Below are positions 25,401-37,386 of a stretch of 64,000 bases of DNA, piece after piece (positions within the stretch are counted from its first letter, which is position 1; every line of letters starts with the position of its first letter). Position numbers and translations under genes: made by a program. Below the pieces are notes generated by a model. It had not been told where the DNA came from and ran no database searches. It saw only the letters and a program-made list of their open reading frames with translations. The DNA is from Cordia subcordata. Taxonomy: Eukaryota; Streptophyta; Magnoliopsida; Boraginales; Cordiaceae. The DNA lies in NCBI GenBank assembly GCA_028554755.1, contig JAPTOF010000012.1, positions 2,002,501-2,066,500 on the forward strand, in the 5' to 3' direction.

Positions 25401-28275
25401 ATACTATCCTCACAAATCCTGTTGTTATGGGTTCTCCTGGATCTGGAGGTCTTGGTGTAGGACCACTTGCTGTAGGTCCAAGGTGGATGGCTTATAGTGG
25501 AAGTCCAATTGCAGTCTCAAATTCTACACGGGTCAGCCCGCAACATCTTACTCCTTCTCCTAGTTTCCCTGGTCCTGCTTGTAATGGAAGCCTGGTTGCA
25601 CATTATGCCAAAGAATCAAGCAAGCAACTTGCTGCTGGTATTGTTTCTCTAGGCGACATGGGATATAAGAAGCTTTCCAGATACTACTCTGAGCTTTTAC
25701 CCGATGGCAACAATACTCAATCAGGAGGCCCTCGAGTCAGAGTACAGGGGGCTGCTAATGGTCATTCATTAGATGCTGACAGTGTTGGAATGGTATTTAT
25801 TGCTCTTCTCAGATACATGGCCCCTTGAGATGAGTGAAGCTAAATTTGTAATTGTATGGTTGTTCTTTTCTTCCTTGGGGTAATTATTCTTGTTTAGAAT
25901 GGTTTCTTCTGCTCAGTTGGGTTCTTGTCTCATACAATCTGCTGGTTTTCCCCTTCCTTTAAATCTTTCTCCCTTTTAGAAGAGAAGTGGGTTGCGCGTT
26001 TGCTGCTTTCTGCCGATTGTGTTGTCTTGATTTTCTTTGTTTGATATAATCTGTCAAGGAGCTGAACTATGTTCATCTATTGTTTCTGAATATGTTTAGT
26101 CATGTGAAGCTTCTCTAATTTGGGTTTTCAACCATGTGTATCAGGTCATTGTGAGAGATACTGTCAGCAAGACTGTTGTAGCCCAGTTTAGGGCTCACAA
26201 GAGTCCTATTTCCTCACTGTGCTTTGATCCTAGTGGCACCCTGCTAGTGACTGCTTCAGTTCAGGGTCACAATATTAATGTTTTCCGTATAATGCCTGGA
26301 TTACCTTCAAAGTCCTGTGGGGCTGATTCAGGATCATCGTATGCCCACCTCTATAGGCTGCAACGTGGTTTGACAAATGCGGTAACAATGAGATTTTTTA
26401 TTATTTCAATTCTGCATACTTGAACTGCTTTATCTGTCCTCGATGTATTTGTGATCACATTGAAGTTATCTGATACATTACCTTTCTGAATATTCAGGTT
26501 ATACAGGATATCAGTTTCAGTAATGACAGTCAATGGATTCTAGTCAGTTCATCTAGAGGGACGAGCCATCTGTTTACTATATCTCCTTCTGGGGGCCCAG
26601 TTAGTTCTCAATTTGCTGATGCTTCTTTTAGTGACAGAAATGGTGGATCCTCTATCATGGTAAAACATGCATCTCGAGGGCCAGCAAATTCGAGTATACA
26701 GGTGCTCAATCAGCAGAGCGTCTGTGCATCTGGCCCCCCAGTGACACTCTCTGTTGTCAGCCGTATAAGGAGTGGAAACAGTGGTTGGAGAAATACTGTA
26801 AGTGGTGCTGCTGCAGCTGCAACTGGCAAGATAAGTTCTGTGTCAGGGGCTATTGCTTCTGTGTTCCGTTACTGCAAAGGCAATGATGTTTGCACTGATA
26901 CCAGCACCTGGAAGAAAAACTATCACCTGTTGCTTTTCTCTCCACCAGGTTGTCTTATACAATACACAATGCATGGGCATTCTGGACTTGATGCCGTAAC
27001 AACATTGTCTGGAGTTGATGCGACATATGACACAGGTCTTGATACTGATCCAAGAATTGTACTGGAGGCTATACAGAAATGGAATATTTGCCAAAAACAA
27101 GGTAAACGGGAAGATAATTTTGACATATATGGTGAGACTGGATCTTTAGATAGCAGTAAAGTTTTTCCTGAAGGAATGGGAAGAGAAAATGGTGGATATT
27201 CTGCAGCCAGGAGTACAATCACAAAAGATAGGCTGAGTTTGGAGGAAAGGCACCATTTGTTTATATCTGAAGCAGAGCTACAGACGCATCAGTCTCCAGT
27301 TTCACTATGGGATAAACCTGAGGTACCTTTTATTCAGCAGGAGCGAACTGCTATGAGTTTTAAAATAGTATTCGTGTTGTCGTTTGGTTTGAATGATATC
27401 TTTCATTTTTGCTTTTACTTTTTACTGTTTGCAGATGTGTTTTCAGTCTGTGGTGTCTGATGGCATTAACATAAACGGGGAAGGTGGAGAGATTGAGATT
27501 GAAAAGATCCCTACTCGCACTATTGAAGTCAGGTCAAAAGATTTGGTTCCTGTTTATAATTACCTTCAAGCTCCCAAGTTGCAAGAGGGGAGGTGAGTTG
27601 TTTTACTTTTTTATTTGAGGCTGAGAGCTGAGTGCACATTCTTATTCTTGTCATCCCTTGTTTCCCCTGAATGCCACCTCCGTTTTTGGAGTAGAACGTG
27701 GGAGGTTTGTTCATGTTGAGTCTTTTCATTGGCAAAAATGCTCAGGAATGGCTGTGAAATCATGTTATTAGCATCCTTTTACTGAAGCTAAGCTATCTTC
27801 TGTTCCTTATGGCTATGTATTTTTCTATTTAGCAGCCTTGATCTCAGCTTTTGTCTTCTACCTTTTGGTGCACATCAATAGCTTCTAACGTATATTTTTA
27901 ATTGTTATCAGGATAGCTTTCCTGAATAGCAACAATAATGGACCACTGATGTGTCAGAGGTCTGATGTATCTGACAATACTAAGCCTGCTAGCTGGAGTT
28001 CCGAGTCCCTGGACTCCACCCCAAAAGGTGGCATGTTTGCTGCTGAATTATATAATGGTACTGAAGAATCAGGGTTGGATGGTCTTCCGATGCCAACGGA
28101 GAATATCAAGGGCCTTGTAAATAATAATGACAGCCCCAAAGCAGAAGCTCATTTTGAGACTGTAAATAATGGTTATAGTGCCAAGATGGAGACCGCATTA
28201 AAGCTTGTAAATAATAATGTAGATGGCCTGAAAATGGAGAATCAAATTGAATACAGAGGCAACCAGTTTGATTAA
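22450..28275 (+). CDS. ATG18F: Autophagy-related protein 18f-like (PROPPIN WD40 + BCAS3 domain)
   Basis: Seven exons give 898 residues: 22450-22668, 24796-25260, 25364-25792, 26145-26381, 26498-27322, 27435-27592 and 27912-28275. The N-terminus NNGFIPTSFKALSSYLRIVS followed by an Ala/Ser-rich helix is typical of the ATG18f/g/h branch and closest, in my memory, to ATG18f. WD40 blades follow, for example FRAHKSPISSLCFDPSGTLL and VIQDISFSNDSQWILVSSS. A BCAS3 domain begins around residue 550 (TWKKNYHLLLFSPPGCLI). ATG18 proteins bind PI3P on forming autophagosomes. The usual FRRG lipid-binding motif appears here as LQRG (about residues 443-446). Arabidopsis ATG18f is shorter (about 760 aa), so g or h cannot be fully excluded. 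Intron 1 is 2.1 kb. A donor-like GTAATT starts one base after the stop and suggests a 3'-UTR intron. Confidence 0.9.
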
Positions 28276-29559
28276 GGTAATTCATACTCCTTGTTTATAT
28301 AGTGGAGTCAACATCATTGAACTCGTGTTGTGATTGGCCTTTAGCCAAACTGGTTAATTTTTCATGATTATTACACGTTGCTCGCACTGTGTAAGCACTA
28401 ATTGTTCTTCTCAAATAACTGATATACATCTCATGCTTCTCACCTTTAAATGTGCTTACAAGATCACGTCTTATATCTTGTATTTTTCTTACCTTCTTTA
28501 AATGTGCTTACAAGATCATGTCTTATGTCCTGTATTTTTCTTTACTTTCTCATATCTTAGAGATTAACATTTAAGCGCATGAAAATTTTTCCAGAATCTT
28601 TCTGGTGTGAAATCTCTGAACATTATTGGACATTTATCCTCATATTTGGTGCATTCTTAGAGGGTCATAATGTCAAATCCAAATGGTTTGAGTATACTAG
28701 GGCTGAGTTGGCTGGAGTTTTAAGAATGATATGCAGCTGAACTATTATCCTACTCATTTAAGATATGACTAGTCATGCCCATTCATTCAGTGATGTTTTT
28801 GAACTGGCAGGACCACACACTTTGTTTATCTCATGCCATCTTCCTTAACTTTGTAGGGTTTGAGGTAAATCTGCTACTACCTGACAGTCGAGTTTGAAAT
28901 GATGAACATTTTGCACTGTGTTCTCTGGCTTTCTGCGCAGGTGTGCAGCTATTCTTTTATTCTGCTGGAAGTTTCCGCGAAGTGTTAATATTGTTGGTGG
29001 CAATGTAGAGATGAACAAGAATAGGACTTTGCTTGTGATGGGGAGGTTTGATGATCATGTTGCTTGGCTTCTTTTTTCTTAAACATGTTAAATATATAGA
29101 CATCAACTGGACATCTGGCAACTAATTGAAATATGTAAATAATAGAATAGCCTTGCAAAACATTTGTTGTCCAGGCTGTTTATAAATTAATTTCTACTTC
29201 ATTCGGTCTCATTCTTGTTGCAAGTTTCCTGGAAACAATTCGGCCGTAATTTGTCGTGGCTATGGTCTATTTTGACGTGGCTACTACTGCAATGTTTAAA
29301 ACAAGTTTCAAAGAAGATTTAGATTCTGGGTGGGGATTAAGTGCCTGGTTAAATTTGTTTTATGTTGCCGAAAATGTTAACGAAATAGTATCCATTTGGG
29401 CATTTATATTCCAGGCGCCATGGAAGGGGACATGAATATTGAACTTTTTAGGCATTTCTCTGCATAAATTGATGTTGCTATTTTAAGTTTTGCTTGTTAT
29501 GATTAATCTCTTAAAAGTAATGATAGGCCTGTGTGTGAAAAGATGCTACTAATTGTGTA

Positions 29560-29960
29560 TGTTTACAAGGGTTTTTCTTTTTTCACTTTTTGGTATATTG
29601 TACAAATTTTACACTATTTGTTCACAAGTTGACAGGTTCTATACCAAGTATTCACAATTATTTATTGTATGTTTAGATGATTTAAGATGTACATTCAGAA
29701 GTTTAATTTTATATTGTACGCCCACAAGTTTTATATTGTAGGTTCATAAATAAATAATTTCAAGTTTGATTCTATTTGTTCATAAGGTTATGTTGTACGT
29801 TTATAACTTTTATATTTTGTGTTCATAGATTCTATAATATCGATTCACAAAATATTTCCAAATTTTATAATAAATGTTCATAATTTATTTACTGTATTAT
29901 GACAACTTGTGAATTGCGTGTTCATAAGGAGGTTCACAAAAGCCACAGCATCCTATATAT
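29560..29960. repeat. AT-rich dispersed repeat related to 341-868
   Basis: Short phrases such as 'ttcacaag', 'ttcataa', 'tatattgta' and 'gtttataactttta' recur every 20-30 bp, as in the interior of the element at 341-868. I did not find matching terminal repeats here, so only the internal similarity is claimed. Confidence 0.4.
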
Positions 29961-30200
29961 GAAACCATGACTTTTGTGTAAAAATAATTGCTGTTAAATG
30001 GTAATTGTATTAAGTAAAGTAGTTTGGTATAAGAAAAAAAAAATCTGATTTGTACGATGTAAAAAAAATTGGCGAATTTGCTTTATTGTTTATTATATGT
30101 GGCTTTATTTTATAAAAGGCTTAAGTAATTACTATCGCAACTTGAACTCGTGATTTTGTGTTAAGGCTCGCATTCAGTTGGCAGCCGTAAGTAGAGGGTG

Positions 30201-30520
30201 AATTCATAAAGTGATAGTCAAAATCATCTTAATCAATCATTTTTCTCAAGAACAAAAGATAAGGAAATAGGAAAAAGTAAAATTACTATAACTGAAGTGT
30301 CCTTATAAATTAATTCATAAAGTGAGAGTCAAAATCAGCCTACTCCCTATCATTTTCCCAGAAAAAGAAAAGTTAAAGAAACTGGCAGAAAAAGAAAAAT
30401 TATTGTAAAAGAAGTCCCTTAATAGGAGAGTGAATTCTTAAAGTAGTACTCAAAATCAGCTTATTTATTATTTCCCAAGAAAGGATAAAGCAAAAAAGAA
30501 ACTGGCCAAAAATGTTAATG
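30201..30520. repeat. Three-copy tandem repeat, about 110-120 bp units
   Basis: AATTCATAAAGTGA-type landmarks followed by GTCAAAATCA recur at 30201, 30312 and 30433. Each is followed by a purine-rich segment. The copies are clearly diverged. The block does not code. Confidence 0.7.
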
Positions 30521-31396
30521 ATATGGGGTATCTGTATTTGTTTCGATTTATTAAAGCATAGTGTGAAATGTGTCATGCTGTTGCTATTGCATTTAATTCT
30601 CGTTAACATTCCCATTTCAAGGTTTCGTATATACTCAACTAAATTAGAAGCTTATCCCAAAATACTAATATCTCCCGATATAGCATACTCAAAGGATGAA
30701 GCCATAATGCTGAGTTTTGAATAAGCTTCCTACAAGAGGTTTATTCTATTGACGTGAAGGAGGAAATATTTGTTATCTCTTTTTATCTTACGGTATAAGA
30801 CAAGTATCTTATAAAAACTCAACCTTTCTTTTTATCAAACTTCTCACACAAATCAAGTTTCGTATAAATTTTCTTTTTCTTTTTTGATACAAGACAAACC
30901 TAATTGGTAGAGTTCGACCATCAATTGGCAAACTCTATATAGAAGGACTGATTTCATAGGACATGGATCGAGCTTGCCTTATGAGCCACATCTAATTCTA
31001 GTTCTTACCATTGAGACATCCTAGAGAAAAATTGCATGTAATTATATATGCCCAACGGTTGTAAAATTAAGAGATCAGGCTGTAATTTTCACTTCAACAA
31101 ACTAACATTTAAAGCTTCTAAAACACAGTGGCCATTGACACCCTGCTGAACACCCCCAACCCCACCCCCACCCCAACAAGAAAGAGGGAGGCAATCAGTA
31201 AGTCATTTTCCATTCAGAAGACCTGTTGCATCAAAACCCATAAAACCACATGTTATTCAAACCTGACATTTATACACAATTCTTGAAACTTCATGTGCAG
31301 GCAAAGTGAAGCCACACCAAACTACAAATATGTCTTCCATATTTATTTGCAATAATCTGTTCAACTTCCCATCTTCAAAACCAAGCCAAAAACAAA

Positions 31397-31429
31397 CCCC
31401 CCCCCCCCCCCCCAAAAAAAAAAAAAAAA
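31397..31429. repeat. Poly-C/poly-A homopolymer junction upstream of GAUT12
   Basis: Seventeen C residues (31397-31413) are followed by 16 A residues (31414-31429), about 390 bp before the GAUT12 start. A similar but shorter C9/A10 junction lies at about 40705-40723 in the ILR3 intron. Exact run lengths are liable to sequencing error. Confidence 0.85.
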
Positions 31430-31814
31430 CTTTTCAATATACATATTTATAAAAACAACTTATCAGTTAAAAATAATAATAAATTTTTAAAAAATTTTAT
31501 TTTTATTTAACCTTCATACTAAGCAAGTTTAGGTGACTGACAGCAACCAGAGTTGCCAACAAAACCTTCCTTTTACAGCACCCTCTCAATTGCAAGATCT
31601 TTGCAAAGTACATTCAACTCGTCAGTTTCTTGTTATGGTGATTAGCCAATGATCATCATCATCACTCAATGAAACAAAAATAGCTATATAGCTGTATCAT
31701 CACTTTGTTCTGCTGTGCTAGCTGCCTTTTGAGTTTCTGCGAATTTCTGTTCTTTTTCCCCTTTCTTTTTTTGGATACACAGAAACCAAAGCCAAAAAGA
31801 AAGAAAAAAGAAAA

Positions 31815-34800
31815 ATGCAGCTTCATATTTCTCCAAGCCTGAGGCATGTAACGGTTTTGCCATCCAAAGGTGTTAGAGAGTTCATCAAAGTGAAAGTTGG
31901 CACCAGAAAATTACCATGTCGAATCCTCATCTATTCTCTTCTCTTCTTCACCTTTCTTCTTCGCTTTGTGTTTGTGCTAACTGCTGTGGAGAACATTGAT
32001 GGAGAAAGCCACTGCTCAACAATAGGTATGTCACCATGGTAAACGATTGGAAACATCAAACTAATTGGGGAAAAAAATTCTAAATTCAAATCTTGTTACT
32101 ATCTTCTTTTTATCACATGCTGTATATAAAGCACCGGCACTCTCAGAAGGGTTGCATATCTGTGTCAAACACGTATCGACACCGATACTCTCCTGATACT
32201 ATTTTGAAGACGTGTCTAATAATTTTAATATTTTTTATTTTTCTCGACACTCTCTGTGTCAAACATGTATCAACACCGATACTATCCCGATACTATTCGG
32301 AAGACATGTATAATAATTTTAATATTTTTTATTTTTCTTGATATTCTCTTTGTCAAACACATAACGACACCGACACTCTCCCGATACTATTCCGAAGACG
32401 TGTCTAATAATTTTAATTTTTTTTTATTTTTCTCGACACTCTCCTAATACTCTCTCGACACTTTCAAACACTCTCCCTTGCATGTAAAGGATGTATTATA
32501 TTATATTAGTACAGAAATATCATCACTATAATCTTTGTTTAAGACATGCATAATAAAAAATTGTGGTAATTCAAGGATCATGTAAGCTACATTGGGTGTC
32601 AGAATCAAGATGATAATGAATACGTAAAACATGTGGATATAACGAACAAATTTCAGTTTCCAATAATCTATGAACAGACAGCAAATAATCCAAGACTTTT
32701 CTCTTGATAACAGTATTATAGCATGAAACTTGAAATAAAGTTGTTTAATTTTCAACATTTAGCATTATTGGTTTACTAATACTTTTAGCATTTTAGTAAC
32801 ATCAAAGAAGGGACTGCCCTTACATAACTTTATTGGTGAATGGTGACAGCCATTATAAACTTTATCTTTTATTTGTAAGATTTTCTTTCAATTTCTTTTT
32901 GTTCGTTTTCTTTTCTTTTTTTTTTTCTCCAGTCATTTTTTTCCGTCATTTTTTTTTCAAGAGTCACTATTTCAAAATGTCTAAGTGCATTCTTCATGCA
33001 TGCAAACCCAAAAATCGATGATATCCGAACTTATGATCTGGCTCTGATATCACGTTGAGTAAACACCTTATTTAAGATTTTAAATTTGTAGATAAGATAT
33101 TAGTATATCTATTTATTGTATTACCGGTAATACTAGGAAAGATATTGACTCAAGCAGAGGTTGAAACCATGATCAAAACGTTTGCTGAATTTCTGGACTT
33201 CTAGAACTTGAGACTTTCCAGTCTCGCCCCTCTTAATCCCTTCCAAAAAGTGCAATTATTTTTATGGTATGGCTACTTGTAGATATGCTGATAGATGTTT
33301 TAATTTTGATTTGATGTAGGTTGCTTGGGGAAGAAATTAGGACCAAGAATTATGGGAAGAAGACGGGGACAAACTGTAATCTCCTACTCCATGTTGTCCT
33401 TTATTTTTGAAAAAATAAGTTTAATAGTTGTTATAGTTCATTTCCTCCTACTTAAAAATTTTCAATTGGTCTTCTTGATTTCAAAACATGGGATGGGACA
33501 TAACATTCTATTATTTCTTTCTTTCTCTTTTTCTTTTTCTTTTCTTTTCTTTTCTTTTTTCCTAAATGCGCGACGGGTTAGGTCCCAGAAGTGATATATC
33601 AAGTATTGGAAGAACCTGTAAACCAGGATAAAATTCAAGCAGGGCCTGATATCCCTCAATCTCTTGAAGAATTTGTTGCTGAAATGAGAGAAGGCAGAAC
33701 AGATGCCAAGACCTTTGCAATCAAGCTTAAATCTATGGTATTATATATTGTTTTAATATCCCCCAGCAAGCACAGAAACGTATCAGCTTTATCATTTCTG
33801 CAAAACAAACACCTTATGAAAATCCAAGAAGCTGTTTTACCAAAAGCAGATTCTGCTTGCCACATTGTCACAATACACATTTAGAATAGACCAGAGCATG
33901 TCTGGACTGGCTCTTAATTTTTCTAACACTCGTACTGCAATCGCTTATTCCTGGGTAACTAAATCACAGGTAACGTTCCTTGAGCAGCGAACTAGAACTG
34001 CCAAAATCCAAGAATACTTATACCGCCATGTAGCATCCAGCAGCATACCTAAACATCTGCACTGCCTTGCTCTGAAACTAGCAGATGAGCATTCCACCAA
34101 TGCCAATGCGCGCCTACAGCTCCCGTCACCAGAATTTGTCCCAGCACTCGTTGACAACTCATTTTTCCACTTTGTGCTTGCCTCTGACAATGTTCTTGCT
34201 GCCTCAGTGGTTGCCTCATCACTTGTTCAAAACTCATTGCGCCCAGGAAAGGTTGTCTTGCACATAATTACGGATAGGAAGTCCTATTCACAAATGCAGG
34301 CCTGGTTTTCATTGCATCCTTTGACTCCGGTTATCATTGAGGTCAAAGCCTTGCACCATTTTGACTGGTTAACAAAGGGGAAAGTGCCTGTACTGGAAGC
34401 AATGGAGAAAGATCAAAAAATGCGATCACAGTTCAGAGGAGGCTCATCTGCCATTGTGGCACATAATACCGAAAATCCTTATGTGATTGCTGCAAAACTA
34501 CAAGCACTTAGTCCCAAGTATAATTCTATAATGAATCACATAAGGATACATCTGCCAGAGGTAAATCTCAAGATTGTACGTGCAGCAACTAATTTCTCCT
34601 AAATTGCTTGAGCGCTAATCTAATATCTGTACTTCTGCAGTTGTTTCCCAGCCTGAACAAAGTAGTCTTCCTAGATGATGACATAGTAATTCAGACTGAT
34701 CTCTCACCACTATGGGACATCGAAATGAATGGCAAAGTAAATGGAGCAGTTGAAACTTGTCAGGGAGATGACAAGTTTGTGATGTCAAAGCGGCTGAAGA

Positions 34801-35378
34801 GTTATTTGAACTTTTCTCATCCCCTGATAGCAGAGAACTTTGATCCTGATGAATGTGCCTGGGCCTATGGCATGAACATTTTTGATCTTGAAGCTTGGAG
34901 GAAAACTAATATAAGCCAGACATACCATTACTGGGTAGAGAAGGTATATATAGCAGACATTTTACCAGCACCTTGAGTCTTCAGGAAAAAAGAAAACTTA
35001 TTATAACTTTTTCTAGCTACTGAAGAAACTTTATTTGAAACCTAATTCTGATTATTAATTCTTAACTCTCAATTTTCCTTCCCTTTTGGGCAGAATCTGA
35101 AATCAGATCTAAGTTTGTGGCAGCTAGGAACATTACCGCCAGGACTCATTGCATTCCATGGTCACGTGCACATTATCGATCCTTTCTGGCACATGCTGGG
35201 GCTTGGTTACCAGGAAAATACGGGCATTGCAGATGCTGAAACTGCTGGTGTGATCCACTATAATGGCCGAGCAAAGCCTTGGCTAGATATGGCGTTCCCA
35301 CAGCTTCGGCCACTATGGACAAAGTATGTCAACTTCTCGGATAAATTTATCAAAAGCTGTCATGTACGAGCATCATAA
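31815..35378 (+). CDS. GAUT12: GAUT12 / IRX8, GT8-family galacturonosyltransferase-like protein
   Basis: Six exons (31815-32025, 33320-33375, 33582-33737, 33970-34560, 34641-34943, 35094-35378) encode 533 residues; the Arabidopsis protein is about 535. The start MQLHISPSLRHVTV is diagnostic of GAUT12, and one hydrophobic segment at about residues 35-58 marks a type II Golgi membrane protein. The GT8 signatures are present: LASDN, FLDDDIVIQ with the DDD metal-binding triplet at residues 350-352, ECAWAYGMNIFDL, and HYNGRAKPW near the C-terminus. GAUT12/IRX8 is needed for normal glucuronoxylan and secondary walls in xylem; its exact acceptor is still debated. Intron 1 (1.3 kb) contains a 94-bp tandem repeat and an LTR-like fragment. 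No frame breaks were seen. Confidence 0.97.
32161..32442. repeat. 94-bp tandem repeat x 3 in GAUT12 intron 1
   Basis: Units of exactly 94 bp begin at 32161, 32255 and 32349 with (TG)TGTCAAACA. Each continues with GACACCGATACTCTCC, a GAAGACGTGT segment and a T-rich tail ending TCTCGACACTCTC. Partial 'ctctcgacactttc' phrases continue to about 32475. Confidence 0.95.
33035..33060 (-). mobile_element. LTR-retroelement primer-binding-site-like remnant in GAUT12 intron 1
   Basis: TGGCTCTGATATCACG, read on the minus strand, is close to TGGTATCAGAGCC, the sequence complementary to the 3' end of initiator methionine tRNA that primes many plant LTR elements. I see no matching second LTR, so this would be a truncated or solo remnant. 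Confidence 0.35.
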
Positions 35379-35759
35379 AATGAGTTCGGGGAGAAAGTTC
35401 TGCTGACCATTTTGGTTTTGAATGAGACAACTGAAAGGATAGAGTTGTTTTGCATTGAGGATCTACGTGCTCGATTTTGATTTGATAGTAGCCCCAGGCT
35501 CAAATCTCTGTCAAATCTCTGTCTCATTCAATAAAATACTTCGGATTTTTATAAGGCATATAGTATATATATATATACACACACATCAACAAAATATTGC
35601 ATACTACAAAAGGTATCATGTTCTACAAATTTTACGGAAAGCCAAAAATAAAAAATAAAAATTCAAGTTGTATGATTGCACTTACTGTCTCAAGTCACAT
35701 TTGACATCAATTCCTCCAAGAATTCTGAAGACTATGTAGTTGGCCAATGGATATCCATT
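35379..35759. other. GAUT12 3' untranslated region and short spacer
   Basis: This stretch contains the presumed GAUT12 3' UTR and a (TA)n(CA)n tract at about 35563-35585. I see no gene. Confidence 0.5.
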
Positions 35760-36270
35760 AGATCCTAGAGAACATTTGCAATGATGGACGGCCGTGATTT
35801 GAACCTTCAAACACCATAAAAATTTCCTCCTGTTCAATCAACAGTATCCATCTTCCACCACCCAAAATTCCATCTGCAATACACTTAAAAATCACAGCTT
35901 TTCTTTCACTCAGAATGCTTCTAACCTCCAACACCATGAACGAATACACCACATCAAATGAACCAACCAAGCAACTCAGCTCATTGAAACTGCTCTCCTC
36001 CTCACATCCCCATTTTCTGAGTTAGAGATCACCACTGGTTTCGCTTATGAACTACCAGTAATGGCTTCCATAACTACGAATTTGCAAAGCATCTGGTGCT
36101 TCAAACGCTGCCACTGCAGCATAATGCAAATTCCTGATATCTTCATTTTAAGACTCAGAGGCCTTAGTAGCAGGTTGTGTTAAGCTTTGATTATGCCATA
36201 AAATGACAATCTTCACCGTTTTCCTTCGATGGATTGTCTTTGAAGACTTCAACAGCAAGCTGAGTTAGTG
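35760..36270 (-). pseudogene. Decayed protein-coding fragment, family not recognised
   Basis: On the minus strand a coherent, protein-like frame reads through about 500 bp but is broken. Its segments include LTQLAVEVFKDNPSKENGE, EDIRNLHYAAVAAFEAPDAL, QIRSYGSHYW followed by TAG, then after a further TAA, GSFDVVYSFMVLEVRSILSE and GGGRWILLIEQEEIFMVFEG. The first segment is separated from the second by further stops. The composition and the lack of low-complexity sequence argue for a former gene or a copied gene fragment rather than chance. I cannot name the family. It lies between the convergent GAUT12 and ILR3 genes. Confidence 0.5.
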
Positions 36271-36507
36271 AAGATGGAGTTTCTTTTTCCTTTTTCTTTT
36301 TCTTTCTTGGCTAATTAAACAAATGATTCATTAAATTCGAATGTAAATACAATGTTGGAGTCGGTGAAAGAGTTAAATTATCAAGACTGATAATTTCCAC
36401 TTGGAATCAAGTTTCAAGTGGCTTAGAGGCTTTTCTAAGGTGGACGAGAGGAAAGTCTTGACTTGGAGAATCAGCTTCTTAAACAGTTGTGGGGGCCTCG
36501 TGAGTAG

Positions 36508-36702
36508 GGGCTCTTGGGATTAACTTTTGAAAAAAGTGCTTAAGCTAAAAATTCTAACTTCAGAAAAAAAAAATTTGAAATTCAACTTCTTTTAAAGTTT
36601 CATTTTTTTTCTGAAATCTAATTCAGGTACTTATTGCAAAAGAATTATAATCTTTTCAGAAAAAAAGTACTTAAAAAAAAAAAGAGTAAATTCAAACAAG
36701 CC
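36508..36702. mobile_element. Degenerate Tourist-like MITE
   Basis: The ends GGGCTCTTGGGATTAAC and (reverse complement of the right end) GGCTTGTTTGAATTTAC resemble the GGGCTTGTTTGGATTG ends of the elements at 5662 and 39150. The interior has the same style, with A/T runs, 'aaaaagtactt' and 'attgcaa'. The target duplication is not recognisable. Confidence 0.5.
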
Positions 36703-37386
36703 ATCGAAATGATGCAGAGTGGGAGTAGAAGAATACACAGATGAGAATGGTGATGATGGTGTTCTGAAAGTTGAATAGATATGGTTTCTGAGTTCTGATG
36801 GATTGTAAACGAAGTTTTAAGGAAAATGGATGCCATGATGAACTGTAAAAAGTCTGCAGTCAGCTTTTGAACAGCTTCATCTTTTTGGTACACATGCACA
36901 TGACTCTACACTCAGATATTATCAAACAAATTCAGCAAACTTACCAAGTAGTTGACTATTTTCCATCTGAAGCAGCTGAGAGGACCAGACAAGCGATACT
37001 TTGCTATATCTAGCTTCCTACTTTCCACTTTTTTCCTTTCAATACATGCCCTGAATTCTAATATGGTTACTTCATCTTAGTCAAAACTCGCCCTTTCTCA
37101 GCAACACAGAGCTCCGATTTGCAGTTTACGCAAAAATCAAATTTTCCTAGGTAAAAAGACTATAGACAGAATCATCCACATGATTACGCACACAAGTAAC
37201 ATAAACAACATTTACATATTAAACCAGCATTGACTCCTGAGGCTGGAGGTCATCAGAAACCTTCCATCATTCATCAAATTCAGTGACATTGTTGGGGAAA
37301 AACTAACATACTCAAGACCAATGACAAACTAAATTAGCAATTGACCAGAGTGGCAATCAATGCTATGGCAGGCTTTATCCATCAAC

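Larger units (their letters stand above)
28276..31814. other. ATG18f 3' region and spacer to GAUT12
   Basis: A likely 3'-UTR intron runs from GTAATT at 28277 to TTCTGCGCAG ending at about 28940. The mRNA end then lies somewhere near 29150. About 28445-28553 holds two copies of a 50-60-bp unit (TTAAATGTGCTTACAAGATCA). 29560-29960 is an AT-rich repeat like that at 341-868, and 30201-30520 is a three-copy tandem repeat. A C17/A16 homopolymer lies at 31397-31429. No further gene is evident. Confidence 0.5.

Noticed and set aside
31316..31322. ACCAAAC, a match to the secondary-wall MYB element (SMRE) upstream of GAUT12
   Set aside because: A single match to a short degenerate 7-bp motif in 500 bp is expected by chance. 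It is worth noting only because IRX8 is a known target of these factors.
32093..32447. ORFs with repeated 'HRYSPDTI' peptides
   Set aside because: They arise from the 94-bp tandem repeat in GAUT12 intron 1.
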